35,063 bases of DNA from Chryseobacterium sp. c4a (lineage in GTDB: Bacteria; Bacteroidota; Bacteroidia; Flavobacteriales; Weeksellaceae), in contig NZ_WXVU01000028.1 of the NCBI RefSeq assembly GCF_009900745.1, positions 1 through 35,063 of the forward strand. The letters are read 5' to 3'. The notes under the pieces are model-generated. The model had not been told where the DNA came from and did no database searches. It saw only the letters and a list, made by a program, of their open reading frames with translations. Positions 16,407-24,834 of this stretch are shown here, in pieces. Numbering within the stretch: the first letter of the stretch is position 1; each line of letters opens with the position of its first letter. The position numbers and the translations under genes were made by a program.

Positions 16407-16778
16407 CTATTCTTTTATCTGTTCGTCAATAATATCACGAAGTTCTTTCAATTGCTTTTGGCTTAGTTTGGCATTGGAGGTAAAAAATGATGCAAACTGG
16501 GTTACTGAGCTGTTAAAAAAACGGTCAATCATAGAAGTCATTTCTTCCTTGAAATATTCTCCTTTTTCTACCATGGGATAGTATTCACGGGAATTTCCAT
16601 AGAGTCTGTAGCCTACAAGCTCTTTATTTTGCATTCTTTTTAAGAGCGTTGCTATTGTAGTAGCTGCCGGTTTAGGTTCGGGGTAGGACTCCAGAATATC
16701 TTTCATGAATACTTTCTTTTTCTCCCAAAGGATATCCATGAGAACTTTTTCAGAATCAGTTAGTTTAATTTCTTTCAT
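16407..16778 (-). CDS. BlaI/MecI/CopY family transcriptional repressor
   Basis: A DNA-binding repressor of 123 residues, the usual size. The N-terminal winged helix spans about 1-80 (LTDSEKVLMDILWEKKKVFM, PAATTIATLLKRMQNKELVG, NSREYYPMVEKGEY), with a C-terminal dimerisation helix bundle (MIDRFFNSSVTQFASFF). It is translated first in an operon with the M56 peptidase, which is the expected proteolytic switch. Two TACA/TGTA dyads lie directly upstream, one on its own promoter, so autorepression is likely. Confidence 0.93.
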   Translation of the reverse strand: MKEIKLTDSEKVLMDILWEKKKVFMKDILESYPEPKPAATTIATLLKRMQNKELVGYRLYGNSREYYPMVEKGEYFKEEMTSMIDRFFNSSVTQFASFFTSNAKLSQKQLKELRDIIDEQIKE

Positions 16779-16780
16779 TC

Positions 16781-16833
16781 TACAATGTTGTAATTTGTTC
16801 TACAAATGTAGAATAAAAATTTAATTGAGCAAA
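16781..16833 (-). promoter_or_regulatory. Promoter of the blaI-M56 operon with two BlaI-type operators
   Basis: On the minus strand TTTG (16833-16830) and TACATTTG (16810-16803) are 19 bases apart, an excellent match to the Bacteroidota promoter TTTG-N19-TAnnTTTG. The palindrome TTCTACAAATGTAGAA (16798-16813) covers the -7 box, and a second dyad TACAATGTTGTA (16781-16792) lies between it and the start codon, with centres 19 bases apart. Both fit the TACA-N-TGTA form of bla/mec operators. Binding would block the promoter. Confidence 0.8.
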
Positions 16834-16883
16834 TTTTATGGCATTATTTTTCCATTCATTTTTTTACATCAAATCGTAATATT

Positions 16884-18101
16884 ATGAAAATCAATCAATT
16901 TTATATTCCAATGCTGAGCCTTTTTTTTACTTTATCTTCGTGTAAAAAGAATCAGGCGAATGCACAACAGACCGGAAATGAAGGAAGTGTAGAAACCGAA
17001 AAGCCCAATTCCGAATATAAACCTGCATTTAAAGGACAAACGAGGATTAAGGCGGTAAAAACAAATACAGCTTATCATGTAGAGGTATTGAATAAAGATC
17101 TGGGAAGACCCTGGGGAATTATTAATTTACCGGATGGAAAATTTCTTATTACAGATAAAAGAGGATATATGAACGTTGTTTCCAAGGATGGAAAACAAAT
17201 TTCCACGATAGAAGGATTTCCAAAAGTAGATGCAAAAGGACAAGGAGGAATGCTTGATGTAGCACTTGATCCCGACTTTAAAACGAATTCGGTTATTTAT
17301 TTCAGTTTTTCTGAGCCATTTGGAAAAGGAAATCTGACCTCTGTGGCAAAAGGGAAATTATCGGAAGACCTGAAATCTATTTCAGATCTTAAAGTAATTT
17401 TTCGAGCAGAACCTTCTTATGATGGAGATAAGCATTATGGAAGCAGACTGGTTTTTGATAAAGATGAAAACTTATTTATCAGTACCGGAGAGCGATCCGA
17501 TAAGGTAACTAGAGCTTATGCTCAGAAAACAGATAATTATTTAGGGAAGATTATTAAGATCACCAAAGATGGCCTGCCTTCTCCCGGTAATCCATTTATA
17601 GGAAAACAGGGATATAAACCTGAAATTTATGCTTACGGAGTTCGAAATCCCCAGGGATTGGCTATTGATCCAAACGGAAATCTTTGGGATGTGGAAATGG
17701 GGCCAAGAGGAGGTGATGAAATTAATCTTATTCTCCCGGGAAAAAATTACGGCTGGGGAGATGTTACCTATGGAATTGAATATTCCGGAGCAAAAGTAGG
17801 AGAGGGGATTACTCAAAAAGAAGGAACAGAGCAACCAGTTTATTATTGGGATCCTGTAATTTCGCCAAGTGGAATCACATTCTATACGGGGAATATCGAT
17901 GAATGGAAGGGGAATCTCTTCATTGGATGCCTGAGTGGTGAGCATATTGATAGAATTGTAATGAAAGACAATAAGGTGGTAGGAGAAGAACGTCTCCTTG
18001 CAGATCAAAACGAACGATTCAGAGATGTTCTGAATGGAATGGACGGCAATCTCTATGCAGTTACAGATAGTGGGAAACTTTATAAAATTTCAAAAAAATA
18101 A
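16884..18101 (+). CDS. PQQ-dependent sugar dehydrogenase-like lipoprotein
   Basis: The signal peptide ends in a lipobox (LSSC, C20), so this 405-residue protein should be a lipoprotein. The rest is a six-bladed propeller of the soluble glucose/sorbosone dehydrogenase family: RPWGIINLPDGKFLITDKRG, GQGGMLDVALDPDF, HYGSRLVFDKDENLFISTGE, YGVRNPQGLAIDPNGNLWDV, MGPRGGDEINLILPGKNYGW and SPSGITFYTGN. Family members oxidise aldose sugars with pyrroloquinoline quinone in the periplasm; the substrate and real PQQ dependence cannot be read here. It is transcribed divergently from the blaI operon across 105 bases, so the BlaI-type operators might also affect it, although no good promoter box is visible on its side. 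Confidence 0.9.
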   Translation: MKINQFYIPMLSLFFTLSSCKKNQANAQQTGNEGSVETEKPNSEYKPAFKGQTRIKAVKTNTAYHVEVLNKDLGRPWGIINLPDGKFLITDKRGYMNVVSKDGKQISTIEGFPKVDAKGQGGMLDVALDPDFKTNSVIYFSFSEPFGKGNLTSVAKGKLSEDLKSISDLKVIFRAEPSYDGDKHYGSRLVFDKDENLFISTGERSDKVTRAYAQKTDNYLGKIIKITKDGLPSPGNPFIGKQGYKPEIYAYGVRNPQGLAIDPNGNLWDVEMGPRGGDEINLILPGKNYGWGDVTYGIEYSGAKVGEGITQKEGTEQPVYYWDPVISPSGITFYTGNIDEWKGNLFIGCLSGEHIDRIVMKDNKVVGEERLLADQNERFRDVLNGMDGNLYAVTDSGKLYKISKK

Positions 18102-18134
18102 AAATCCTGCTGAAATTTTCAGCAGGATTTTTTT
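18101..18134 (+). terminator. Intrinsic terminator of the sugar dehydrogenase gene
   Basis: AAAATCCTGCTGAAA pairs with TTTCAGCAGGATTTT and runs into a T tract. It overlaps the last base of the stop codon region and lies between convergent genes; the A-rich left side could also serve the other strand. Confidence 0.88.
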
Positions 18135-18210
18135 GTAGTAAACGAAAGGTTGAAAAAAAGATTGGAATTATCAGTATAAAATGATCAATAATTGTTAACT
18201 GGTAAATAGT

Positions 18211-18245
18211 GACTTCCAACCTCCTGCTTCCAGCTTCCCTCTTTC
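18211..18245. repeat. CTTCC/CCTCC short repeat next to the TonB receptor gene
   Basis: The plus strand reads GACTTCCAACCTCC, TGCTTCC, AGCTTCCCTCTTTC in succession. This is nearly the word found inside the T9SS gene at 5088-5119. It ends immediately before the stop codon of the receptor gene (18247-18249). The gap 18135-18210 holds nothing else that I recognise. Confidence 0.6.
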
Positions 18246-18246
18246 A

Positions 18247-20700
18247 TCAAAACTTAAAATTAAGTCTGGCAAAAACCTGTCTTCCTGCAAACCCCATTTG
18301 TACAGGGTCAAATATACCACCCGATTCAGTGTTCCCGGTGGTTACCTGTGTTGTTTGTAAGGTTGGATATCTATTGAATATATTTTTGCTTCCTAACGTA
18401 AAGTTGAGGTTCTTCGAAAACTCATATCCAAAAGAAATGTCAGTAGTCACTTTTGGGTTATAAATTTGTTCTGCATCATCATATCCAATAAGGGTAACTT
18501 TATCAAATCTTACCAGCTGAAGGTTTGCATTGAATTTGTTGATCTTATAGTTGAGGTTTATATTTACCTTTGTTTTGGGTGCGGAAGCTAGAATAAACCC
18601 TCTTTCTCTTGGGCTTAAATAGATATCTTCTTTTCCAGCGAGTTGCTGAGAGGTATTTACTTTTGTAATCTCCATATCATTATAATTCCCAGCTAGAGTT
18701 GCGGTCAGCTTTCCCGAGCCCAGACTTTCATTATAGCTTAGGATTAGATCAATACCTTTAGTCTTGGTATCAATGGCATTAGAGAAAAATTGTGCCTGGT
18801 CAATATAAGGGTAATCTTTTTGAACATCTATTGGGAGATCATCTCTTGAGAAGTTTCCTGTTAGAACAATTCTGTTTTTTACGCTGATATAATACCCATC
18901 GATTGTTGCAGTGAATTTACCGGTATTAAAAGTAAATCCGGCACTTCCGTTAACGGAAGTTTCTTGTTTCAATTGTTCGATACCCACTCTTTGGGCAAGA
19001 CTACTATCATTAGATGCCAATTGAATGGTGACCAGCTTTCCCCCTTGGAAATTGGTGAACTGCTGACTGTAATATTTCTGGGCAAGAGAAGGAGCTCTGA
19101 AACCTGTAGAGACAGATCCTCTGAAAGCAAACTGAGGTGTAAAAGCGTACCGAGTAGCAAACTTACCATTTAAAGTACTGCCAAAATCATTGTAGTTTTC
19201 GAACCTTCCGGCGACACTGATCATCCAGTTTTTCGTAACATCCAATTCAGTATCTATATAAGCCGCAAAATTATTTCTGCTTTTGCCAATATCTGTAGAA
19301 TACCCCGGAAAGCCCTGTGATCCTCCTGGTCTTATATTATTTTCACCAGGCGGAACAAGAGGATTAGTTACCAATAAATTGGCAGGAGTGTTAGGAGTTA
19401 CCACATTTCCATTGATGTCATACATCGTATAGGAAGCTTCTTCTCCTTTAATGATATTGAATTTTTCATATCTGAATTCTGAACCGAAGGCTATATTAAG
19501 ACCTTCAAGCATTTTAAACTGCCTTACGGCATTAAATCCTGTTGTATTTTGTAGTAATGAATGCCCACCTGCATAAAATTGGGTAGGAGATTTAGAACCC
19601 AATGTAGCATTCAGAGTATGAGTGACATCATAAGTAAATCTATTATCCCCAAAAGCATTATAAAAATCTACATCCCAGTTAGCCACCTTGAATTTTAAAC
19701 CATTATCGAAAGTAAAATCTGTGATATTGGTATCTTCAATAGGGTTGAACCCCATAGGATAGATATCAGGAATGTTCCCATTGGCATTAGGCGTTCTTGT
19801 CCAAGCATAAGCTTTGGTATTTCTATGTGAAAACCCCTGGCGTGAATAGAATGTGAGCCCATCAGATAGAGGGAGTTCAATATTACCGAAAAAATAGATA
19901 TTTTGCGCTTTTGCATCTCCGAAGCGCTGCCTTGGAGCGGGATCAGGATTGTTGTAAATATCCGGATTCGCATTTCTGATGGCATAATCTTTATTGATAA
20001 ATTCTGCGGTGAAATTCCCAAAGCCACCTTTGTTGCCTATTTTTGTTCCCAAATTTCCACTAAAATCAAAGGTGATTCCATCTACTTTATGATCAGAAAC
20101 AATGTCGTTATTTCCGGGACTTTTAAAAAGATTCATTCCATAAAAAGCATTTCCCTCGAAACCTTTATCACGATCATTAAGAATAACATTAATTACCCCG
20201 GCAATCGCATCCGAACCATATTGAGCTGAAGCTCCGTCACGCAGAACTTCGACTCTCTTAATAGCTCCAATAGGGATCGTATTCATATCATATCCCGTAT
20301 TTCCTCTTCCTTTCGTTCCGAAAAGATTAATTAATGAAGACTGGTGGTATCTTTTTCCATTAAGAAGAAGAAGAGTCTGATCCGGGCCAAGTCCTCTTAA
20401 AGTTGCCGGATCTACTGCATCAGCACCATCTGATCCGGATTGTTTATTAGAATTAAAAGAGGGAGCAGAAAATTGCAGCAGTTGGTTCACTTCTACCTGC
20501 CCTGTCGCTTGGCTTACCTGTTTGATATCAATAATATCAATAGGAACAGGAGTGTTGATAACGGTTCTTTTCTTATTTCGGCTTCCGGTAATGGCTACTT
20601 CGTCTATTTTGGATTCCTTTGCTAGTGTATCTTTTACCTGTTGAGCATAAGATAGAGAAGAAACTGTAAGAAAAACAATGCTTATGTATTTTATCTTCAT
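18247..20700 (-). CDS. TonB-dependent outer-membrane receptor
   Basis: An outer-membrane active transporter of 817 residues. A signal peptide (MKIKYISIVFLTVSSLSYAQ) is followed directly by a TonB box-like segment (IDEVAITGSRNKK), then the plug domain (about 45-170) with LRGLGPDQTLLLLNGKRYH and VEVLRDGASAQYGSDAIAGV. The rest is a 22-strand barrel ending in a terminal aromatic (ARLNFKF). It lacks the N-terminal carboxypeptidase-like domain and the SusC signature, so it resembles classical siderophore, cobalamin or metal receptors more than a polysaccharide-type SusC. No SusD, iron or heme gene is adjacent, so the ligand is unknown. The promoter carries a 13-bp inverted repeat (next entry), which suggests regulation. 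Confidence 0.93.
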   Translation of the reverse strand: MKIKYISIVFLTVSSLSYAQQVKDTLAKESKIDEVAITGSRNKKRTVINTPVPIDIIDIKQVSQATGQVEVNQLLQFSAPSFNSNKQSGSDGADAVDPATLRGLGPDQTLLLLNGKRYHQSSLINLFGTKGRGNTGYDMNTIPIGAIKRVEVLRDGASAQYGSDAIAGVINVILNDRDKGFEGNAFYGMNLFKSPGNNDIVSDHKVDGITFDFSGNLGTKIGNKGGFGNFTAEFINKDYAIRNANPDIYNNPDPAPRQRFGDAKAQNIYFFGNIELPLSDGLTFYSRQGFSHRNTKAYAWTRTPNANGNIPDIYPMGFNPIEDTNITDFTFDNGLKFKVANWDVDFYNAFGDNRFTYDVTHTLNATLGSKSPTQFYAGGHSLLQNTTGFNAVRQFKMLEGLNIAFGSEFRYEKFNIIKGEEASYTMYDINGNVVTPNTPANLLVTNPLVPPGENNIRPGGSQGFPGYSTDIGKSRNNFAAYIDTELDVTKNWMISVAGRFENYNDFGSTLNGKFATRYAFTPQFAFRGSVSTGFRAPSLAQKYYSQQFTNFQGGKLVTIQLASNDSSLAQRVGIEQLKQETSVNGSAGFTFNTGKFTATIDGYYISVKNRIVLTGNFSRDDLPIDVQKDYPYIDQAQFFSNAIDTKTKGIDLILSYNESLGSGKLTATLAGNYNDMEITKVNTSQQLAGKEDIYLSPRERGFILASAPKTKVNINLNYKINKFNANLQLVRFDKVTLIGYDDAEQIYNPKVTTDISFGYEFSKNLNFTLGSKNIFNRYPTLQTTQVTTGNTESGGIFDPVQMGFAGRQVFARLNFKF

Positions 20701-20757
20701 ATTGATAATTTTGGGTGATGGTTAACTCAAAATTATCAATATTTATTTTTAAATCAA
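20701..20757 (-). promoter_or_regulatory. TonB-receptor promoter with a 13-bp inverted repeat
   Basis: On the minus strand TTG (20757-20755) and TAATTTTG (20735-20728) are spaced by 19 bases, a consensus-like promoter. ATTGATAATTTTG (20701-20713) and CAAAATTATCAAT (20728-20740) are perfect inverted repeats with a 14-base spacer. The right arm covers the -7 box and the left arm touches the start codon, so a dimeric regulator could occlude the promoter. The left arm also forms a -7-like box on the plus strand. Confidence 0.65.
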
Positions 20758-20862
20758 TACTAAAATTTATTATTTGTTATGAATGTCTTAATTTAACATT
20801 GTTTATGTTAGATTAAAGTAAAATAATAGTTAAAATACTTGATTTAGTGAAAATTTTTAACA

Positions 20863-22020
20863 CTAAAAGCTGGTAATGATTCTGTTAAGACCTTCTTCTA
20901 GAATTTCTTGTGAAGTTGAAAAGCAAATTCTTATATGACCTTCCGCCCCTTTTCCAAACCATCTTTCCGAACCTGGAACAATAGCTACTTTACCATGCTG
21001 CAGAACATGTTGAGAAAACTGTTCGCTGGACATTCCATTTTCAATCTTTGGAAATAATACAAAAGTAGCCTCCGGAAGATTAGGTGTAACAAGACCCGAT
21101 CCGTTTAAAAGCTGGAAGGCCAGATCTCTATTGTGCTGTAAATGATTTAAAAATTCTTTATACCAAGGCTTAGCTTTTTCCAAAGCTACACTTCCAGCAA
21201 TCTGTGATAAAGTGGAAACCCCTTCTATAGTAGAGTTGAAACCCGATTTTTCTGTGAAGTCTTCAAGAATTTCCTGATCATTGCATAGTACAGCACCAAT
21301 TCTCAATCCCGCGATTCCAAATGACTTTGAAAAACCATACACGGTAAAACTTTTTCTTTTAGCCTCTTCCGAAACAGATGAATAGGTATGAAAGTCTCTG
21401 TCATCATAAATAATATCACTCCAAATTTCATCACTCATTACCCATAAATCATGAGCAGAAGCAATCTCTGCAACCTTTATCAGTGTTTCTTTAGAATAAA
21501 CTTTTCCTAGTGGATTATGTGGATTACAAATACTAATCAGTTTAGTATTGGGGTTGATTAAAGTAACCATTTTTTCAAAATCAATAGCTCCCGTTTGAGT
21601 ATCTACAGGACATAACTTTACTGTTCCACCAGCAGTTTCTACTGACTTTTTAAAAAGGAAATCTACAGGATCCAGAATGATGGCTTCATCACCAGGTTTT
21701 AAAACATATTTAGCAATCAGAAACATTCCCTGTGCAGCACTGTTGACTGCCAATACATTTTCGGGAGAAAATTCACCATGTTTTTCCTGGTTAAAATGGT
21801 CAGCAACACTTTTCTTAAATTCTGGAAGTCCGGAAAACGGGCCATAGCTTAAATAACCATCTTTTATATATTCAATGATTCCTTGCTCTATTTCCGGTGC
21901 AGTTCTGAAATCCGGATCAGCAGCGGTTAAAGGGATAATTCCGTCTTCAAGGGTTGCCCATCTGCCATTATATGCTTTTCTTTTTAAGGCTTCAAAGTTG
22001 ATGTCGTTATTTGTGAACAT
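20863..22020 (-). CDS. PLP-dependent aminotransferase class I/II (MalY/PatB-like)
   Basis: A fold-type I PLP enzyme of 385 residues. Motifs: an N-terminal substrate segment (PLTAADPDFRTAPEI), LSYGPFSGLPEFKKSVADHF, ICNPHNPLGKVYSKE (N169 region), VMSDEIWSDIIYDD (D197), the Schiff-base lysine K232 in GFSKSFGIAGLR, and the carboxylate-binding arginine in GHIRICFST. The NPHNPxG and SDEIWxD patterns fit the MalY/PatB subgroup (cystathionine beta-lyase-like) as well as ordinary aminotransferases. The start is 4 bases after the stop of the FAD monooxygenase, so the two form an operon and probably act on the same small molecule. Substrate unknown. Confidence 0.9.
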   Translation of the reverse strand: MFTNNDINFEALKRKAYNGRWATLEDGIIPLTAADPDFRTAPEIEQGIIEYIKDGYLSYGPFSGLPEFKKSVADHFNQEKHGEFSPENVLAVNSAAQGMFLIAKYVLKPGDEAIILDPVDFLFKKSVETAGGTVKLCPVDTQTGAIDFEKMVTLINPNTKLISICNPHNPLGKVYSKETLIKVAEIASAHDLWVMSDEIWSDIIYDDRDFHTYSSVSEEAKRKSFTVYGFSKSFGIAGLRIGAVLCNDQEILEDFTEKSGFNSTIEGVSTLSQIAGSVALEKAKPWYKEFLNHLQHNRDLAFQLLNGSGLVTPNLPEATFVLFPKIENGMSSEQFSQHVLQHGKVAIVPGSERWFGKGAEGHIRICFSTSQEILEEGLNRIITSF

Positions 22021-22024
22021 ATTC

Positions 22025-23101
22025 TTATTTGTATGATATAGGTAAAATATTATCTGTTTGTTGATCCGTCGGAAGAAGAAACTGGTTCAATAGGATTCTG
22101 CCATTGTTGATATGGGTTTCTATCTCAGGTTTTCTTTCTGTTTCATATTTGCGGAAAGCCTCAGTGATATCATTCTCTTCAACTAAATATTTCGTTAGTA
22201 TATGAGAATCTTTCAGTGCTGAGGTTACTCCCTGACTTGTAAAAGGGATGAGTGGATGAGCTGCATCGCCAATGAATACAATATTGTCTTTATAAAAAGG
22301 GTTGAGGTTTTCAAGTTCATAGACGCACCATAAATGTACGTTTTCATAGCTCGATTTTTTGATAATTGACGATACCAAAGGATCCCAGTCTGTGAAAATT
22401 TCAAGCATATATTCCTTTAGACTGTCGGTGGTGCATTGGTTGATTGGGTATTTTTCATTGTCAAATTGAGAATACCAAAGAATAGTATCGTGGGACAATT
22501 TCAAAATCCCAAAAGTAAGCCCGCCCTGATCATGGTGGAATTTCATGAAATCGTTTTCAATAGAGGCTGCAATTTCTTCATCTTTAATAATATTGACGAC
22601 TTCATTTTCTCTGACCTGTCTCATTTTTTCATCTTTAAAAAGATTTCTTCTGATACGGCTTTTGGAACCATCGGAAACAACAAGTATGTTCGCATCTATA
22701 TCAGTTCCGTCAGAATGTACCAGTTTTCCCTTTTCACTTTCAGATGGAACCACAGTGGCATTGTACGTTATTTTTTCAGGAGAAATTTTCCTGGACAAAA
22801 GATCAATCAAAGCATGTCTTGAGATAGCAAATACATTGTTGAGGTCTTTTTCTGCTAGTTTTGTTCCTGTATGAGAATATTGTATGTATTTTTTCAGAAA
22901 GCTTCCATGTTCAAAAAGAAGAGTCGGATCGATGATTTGAGTAAGATATTCTATGCCTTCCTGTGGAATAAGAAAGCCATGGCCAGCTAGATCTTCTTTG
23001 TTTCTTCTTTCGTAAATGTGAAAATCAATTTTGTGCTTTTCGAGATAATTAGCCATGCTTAAGCCGGAAATGCCGGCACCCACGACAGCAATTTTGTTCA
23101 T
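22025..23101 (-). CDS. FAD-dependent monooxygenase (aromatic hydroxylase-like)
   Basis: A group A flavoprotein hydroxylase of 358 residues. It has the Rossmann motif GAGISG (8-13) with acidic E31 closing the second strand, the DG motif region VVSDGSKSRIRRNLF, and the FAD ribityl-binding GD motif FIGDAAHPLIPFTSQG. Relatives include kynurenine 3-monooxygenase, UbiH-type and salicylate hydroxylases; sequence alone does not fix the substrate. A -7 box TACTTTTG (minus strand, 23160-23153) lies about 50 bases before the start. It is followed in an operon by the PLP enzyme. Tryptophanase lies upstream on the same strand beyond a terminator, so a link to tryptophan- or indole-derived compounds is possible but unproven. 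Confidence 0.88.
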   Translation of the reverse strand: MNKIAVVGAGISGLSMANYLEKHKIDFHIYERRNKEDLAGHGFLIPQEGIEYLTQIIDPTLLFEHGSFLKKYIQYSHTGTKLAEKDLNNVFAISRHALIDLLSRKISPEKITYNATVVPSESEKGKLVHSDGTDIDANILVVSDGSKSRIRRNLFKDEKMRQVRENEVVNIIKDEEIAASIENDFMKFHHDQGGLTFGILKLSHDTILWYSQFDNEKYPINQCTTDSLKEYMLEIFTDWDPLVSSIIKKSSYENVHLWCVYELENLNPFYKDNIVFIGDAAHPLIPFTSQGVTSALKDSHILTKYLVEENDITEAFRKYETERKPEIETHINNGRILLNQFLLPTDQQTDNILPISYK

Positions 23102-23330
23102 GTTCGGAATAATGGATTTTTTCAGGTTGGTGTTTATATTACTTTTTCGCTACAAAAGTAAATTAAAAACATTCATTATTTTGAAAAAATAAATTAATTT
23201 GATTTTGAAATTCTGAAAAAACGAATGAAAAGCATAAGATTTGATAGGTTTTTAAAGGAAAATTCAGGAAAGATAATGGCTATAAAAAGAGAACGTTATA
23301 TAGGAAATAGAATAGCTTAATGAAGAACAT

Positions 23331-23358
23331 AAAAAAACCGGAAATAAATTCCGGTTTT
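23331..23358 (-). terminator. Intrinsic terminator of tryptophanase
   Basis: AAAACCGGAA and TTCCGGTTTT arms (23334-23358) are followed on the minus strand by a T run (the A-run at 23331-23337). It lies 11 bases after the tnaA stop. Between it and the monooxygenase start, 23102-23330, only that gene's promoter box is seen. Confidence 0.85.
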
Positions 23359-23368
23359 GCTTGTTTCT

Positions 23369-24745
23369 TTATGCCTTTTCAAGCTGTACAGTAAAGTGCC
23401 TTAAAATTTCTGGTTCCCAGGTAATTTTATATCCTTTTGCAATTTCTTCACGTCTTTCATATACATTCTTTATTGCAGCTGCAATATAATCCATATGATT
23501 GTTGGTGTAGGTTCTTCTCGGGATTGCTAGGCGTACCAATTCCAATTTTGGATAACGGTTTTGCCTTGTTTCAGGGTCTCTGTCTGCCAGTAAAGTTCCG
23601 ATTTCTACAGTTCTGATCCCTGCCTCCTTATAGATTTCGAGACCTAGAGTTTGTGCCGGATACTCTTCACGGGAAACATTAGGAAGAAAGTTTAAAGAAT
23701 CGATGAAAACAGCATGCCCGCCAATAGGTTTCTGTACAGGAATTCCATATTCAATCAGTTTGTTCCCTAAATATTCTACCTGAGAAATTCTGCTTTCCAG
23801 ATAAGCGAATTCGGTTGCTTCATCAAGACCTACAGCCAATGCAGCCATATCTCTTCCTGCCATTCCTCCATAAGTAATAAATCCTTCGTAGATGATTGTA
23901 AAGTTGGCGGCTTTTCTGAAGGTTTCTTCATTGTTTAGAGCGATAAATCCTCCAATATTTACCAATCCGTCCTTTTTAGAACTCATCGTCATTCCGTCAC
24001 CATAAGAGAAAATTTCTTTACAGATCTCCTTAATAGTTCTATTTTCTTGACCTTGTTCTCTTTTTTTAATGAAGTAAGCATTTTCAGCAAACCTTGCAGA
24101 ATCAAAAAATACAGGAATACCATATTGATCAGAAAGGGCTTTTACAGCTTTCATATTTTCTAAAGATACAGGTTGTCCTCCAGAAGAATTACAAGTAATA
24201 GTAACCAGGCAGAATGGAATATTTTCTTTAGGGTGGCTTTTATAAACTTCCTCCAGTTTCTCAAGATTAATATTTCCTTTGAAAGGGTGGGGATCATTGA
24301 TGTCAAAAGCTTCATCAATCGTACAATCGATGGCATGTGCCTTTCTAAATTCAATATGTCCTTTTGTAGTATCAAAATGAGAGTTTCCAGGAACTACATC
24401 TCCTTCTTTCACTAAAACGGAGAAAAGAACATTTTCAGCAGCTCTTCCCTGGTGAGTAGGCAGTAGATATTTGAACCCGGTGATTCTCTCAACAGTATTT
24501 TGGAGTTGTTCGAAGGAACGGGATCCTGCATAACTTTCATCTCCGGTCATTAATGCTGCCCATTGTCTGTCAGACATCGCTCCGGTTCCGGAATCTGTTA
24601 AAAGATCGATAAAAACTTGTGAAGATTTTAAGTTGAAGAGGTTATAATTCGCTTCTTTAAGCCATTGTTCTCTTTCAGCTCTGGTAGATTGGCGGATTTC
24701 TTCCACCATTTTAATGCGGAAAGGTTCCGCGTACGGTAAATTCAT
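23369..24745 (-). CDS. tnaA: Tryptophanase (tryptophan indole-lyase)
   Basis: The enzyme splits L-tryptophan into indole, pyruvate and ammonia. I start it at ATG 24745 (MNLPYAEPFRIKMVEEI), giving 458 residues as in the family; 22 further upstream codons are open but look non-coding. Motifs: FIDLLTDSGTGAMSD (46-59), PTHQGR (96-101), DSARFAENAYF (215-225) and the PLP lysine K258 in SSKKD. It is separated from the close relative tyrosine phenol-lyase by two positions known from E. coli TnaA: valine in the TVEIG motif (V380), where TPL has arginine, and histidine in LRHFT (H450), where TPL has phenylalanine. The 89-base upstream gap has no good promoter box but has a palindrome; read-through from DUF502 is possible. 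Confidence 0.93.
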   Translation of the reverse strand: MNLPYAEPFRIKMVEEIRQSTRAEREQWLKEANYNLFNLKSSQVFIDLLTDSGTGAMSDRQWAALMTGDESYAGSRSFEQLQNTVERITGFKYLLPTHQGRAAENVLFSVLVKEGDVVPGNSHFDTTKGHIEFRKAHAIDCTIDEAFDINDPHPFKGNINLEKLEEVYKSHPKENIPFCLVTITCNSSGGQPVSLENMKAVKALSDQYGIPVFFDSARFAENAYFIKKREQGQENRTIKEICKEIFSYGDGMTMSSKKDGLVNIGGFIALNNEETFRKAANFTIIYEGFITYGGMAGRDMAALAVGLDEATEFAYLESRISQVEYLGNKLIEYGIPVQKPIGGHAVFIDSLNFLPNVSREEYPAQTLGLEIYKEAGIRTVEIGTLLADRDPETRQNRYPKLELVRLAIPRRTYTNNHMDYIAAAIKNVYERREEIAKGYKITWEPEILRHFTVQLEKA

Positions 24746-24784
24746 GGGTTGGTATGTTTTTAAATTGTGTGTAAAGAAAATTTG

Positions 24785-24803
24785 TTTGAAAATAATTTTC
24801 AAA
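24785..24803. promoter_or_regulatory. Palindrome upstream of tnaA (candidate operator or hairpin)
   Basis: TTTGAAAAT-A-ATTTTCAAA is a 9-bp perfect inverted repeat with a 1-base centre, 40 bases before the tnaA start and 32 bases after the DUF502 stop. No T run follows on the minus strand, so an operator is as likely as a terminator. Confidence 0.4.
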
Positions 24804-24834
24804 TTCATCAATGTACATCTAAAGAGGAAATGGG

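Noticed and set aside
15004..16778. A beta-lactam resistance locus
   Set aside because: The repressor and M56 peptidase are present, but there is no penicillin-binding sensor domain and no beta-lactamase or PBP gene nearby.
20701..20740. Terminal inverted repeats of a small mobile element
   Set aside because: The arms are only 14 bases apart, without an internal gene or target duplication, and they coincide with a promoter.
23369..24745. Tyrosine phenol-lyase instead of tryptophanase
   Set aside because: The residues at the positions that distinguish the two enzymes (V380 in TVEIG, H450 in LRHFT) are those of tryptophanase.
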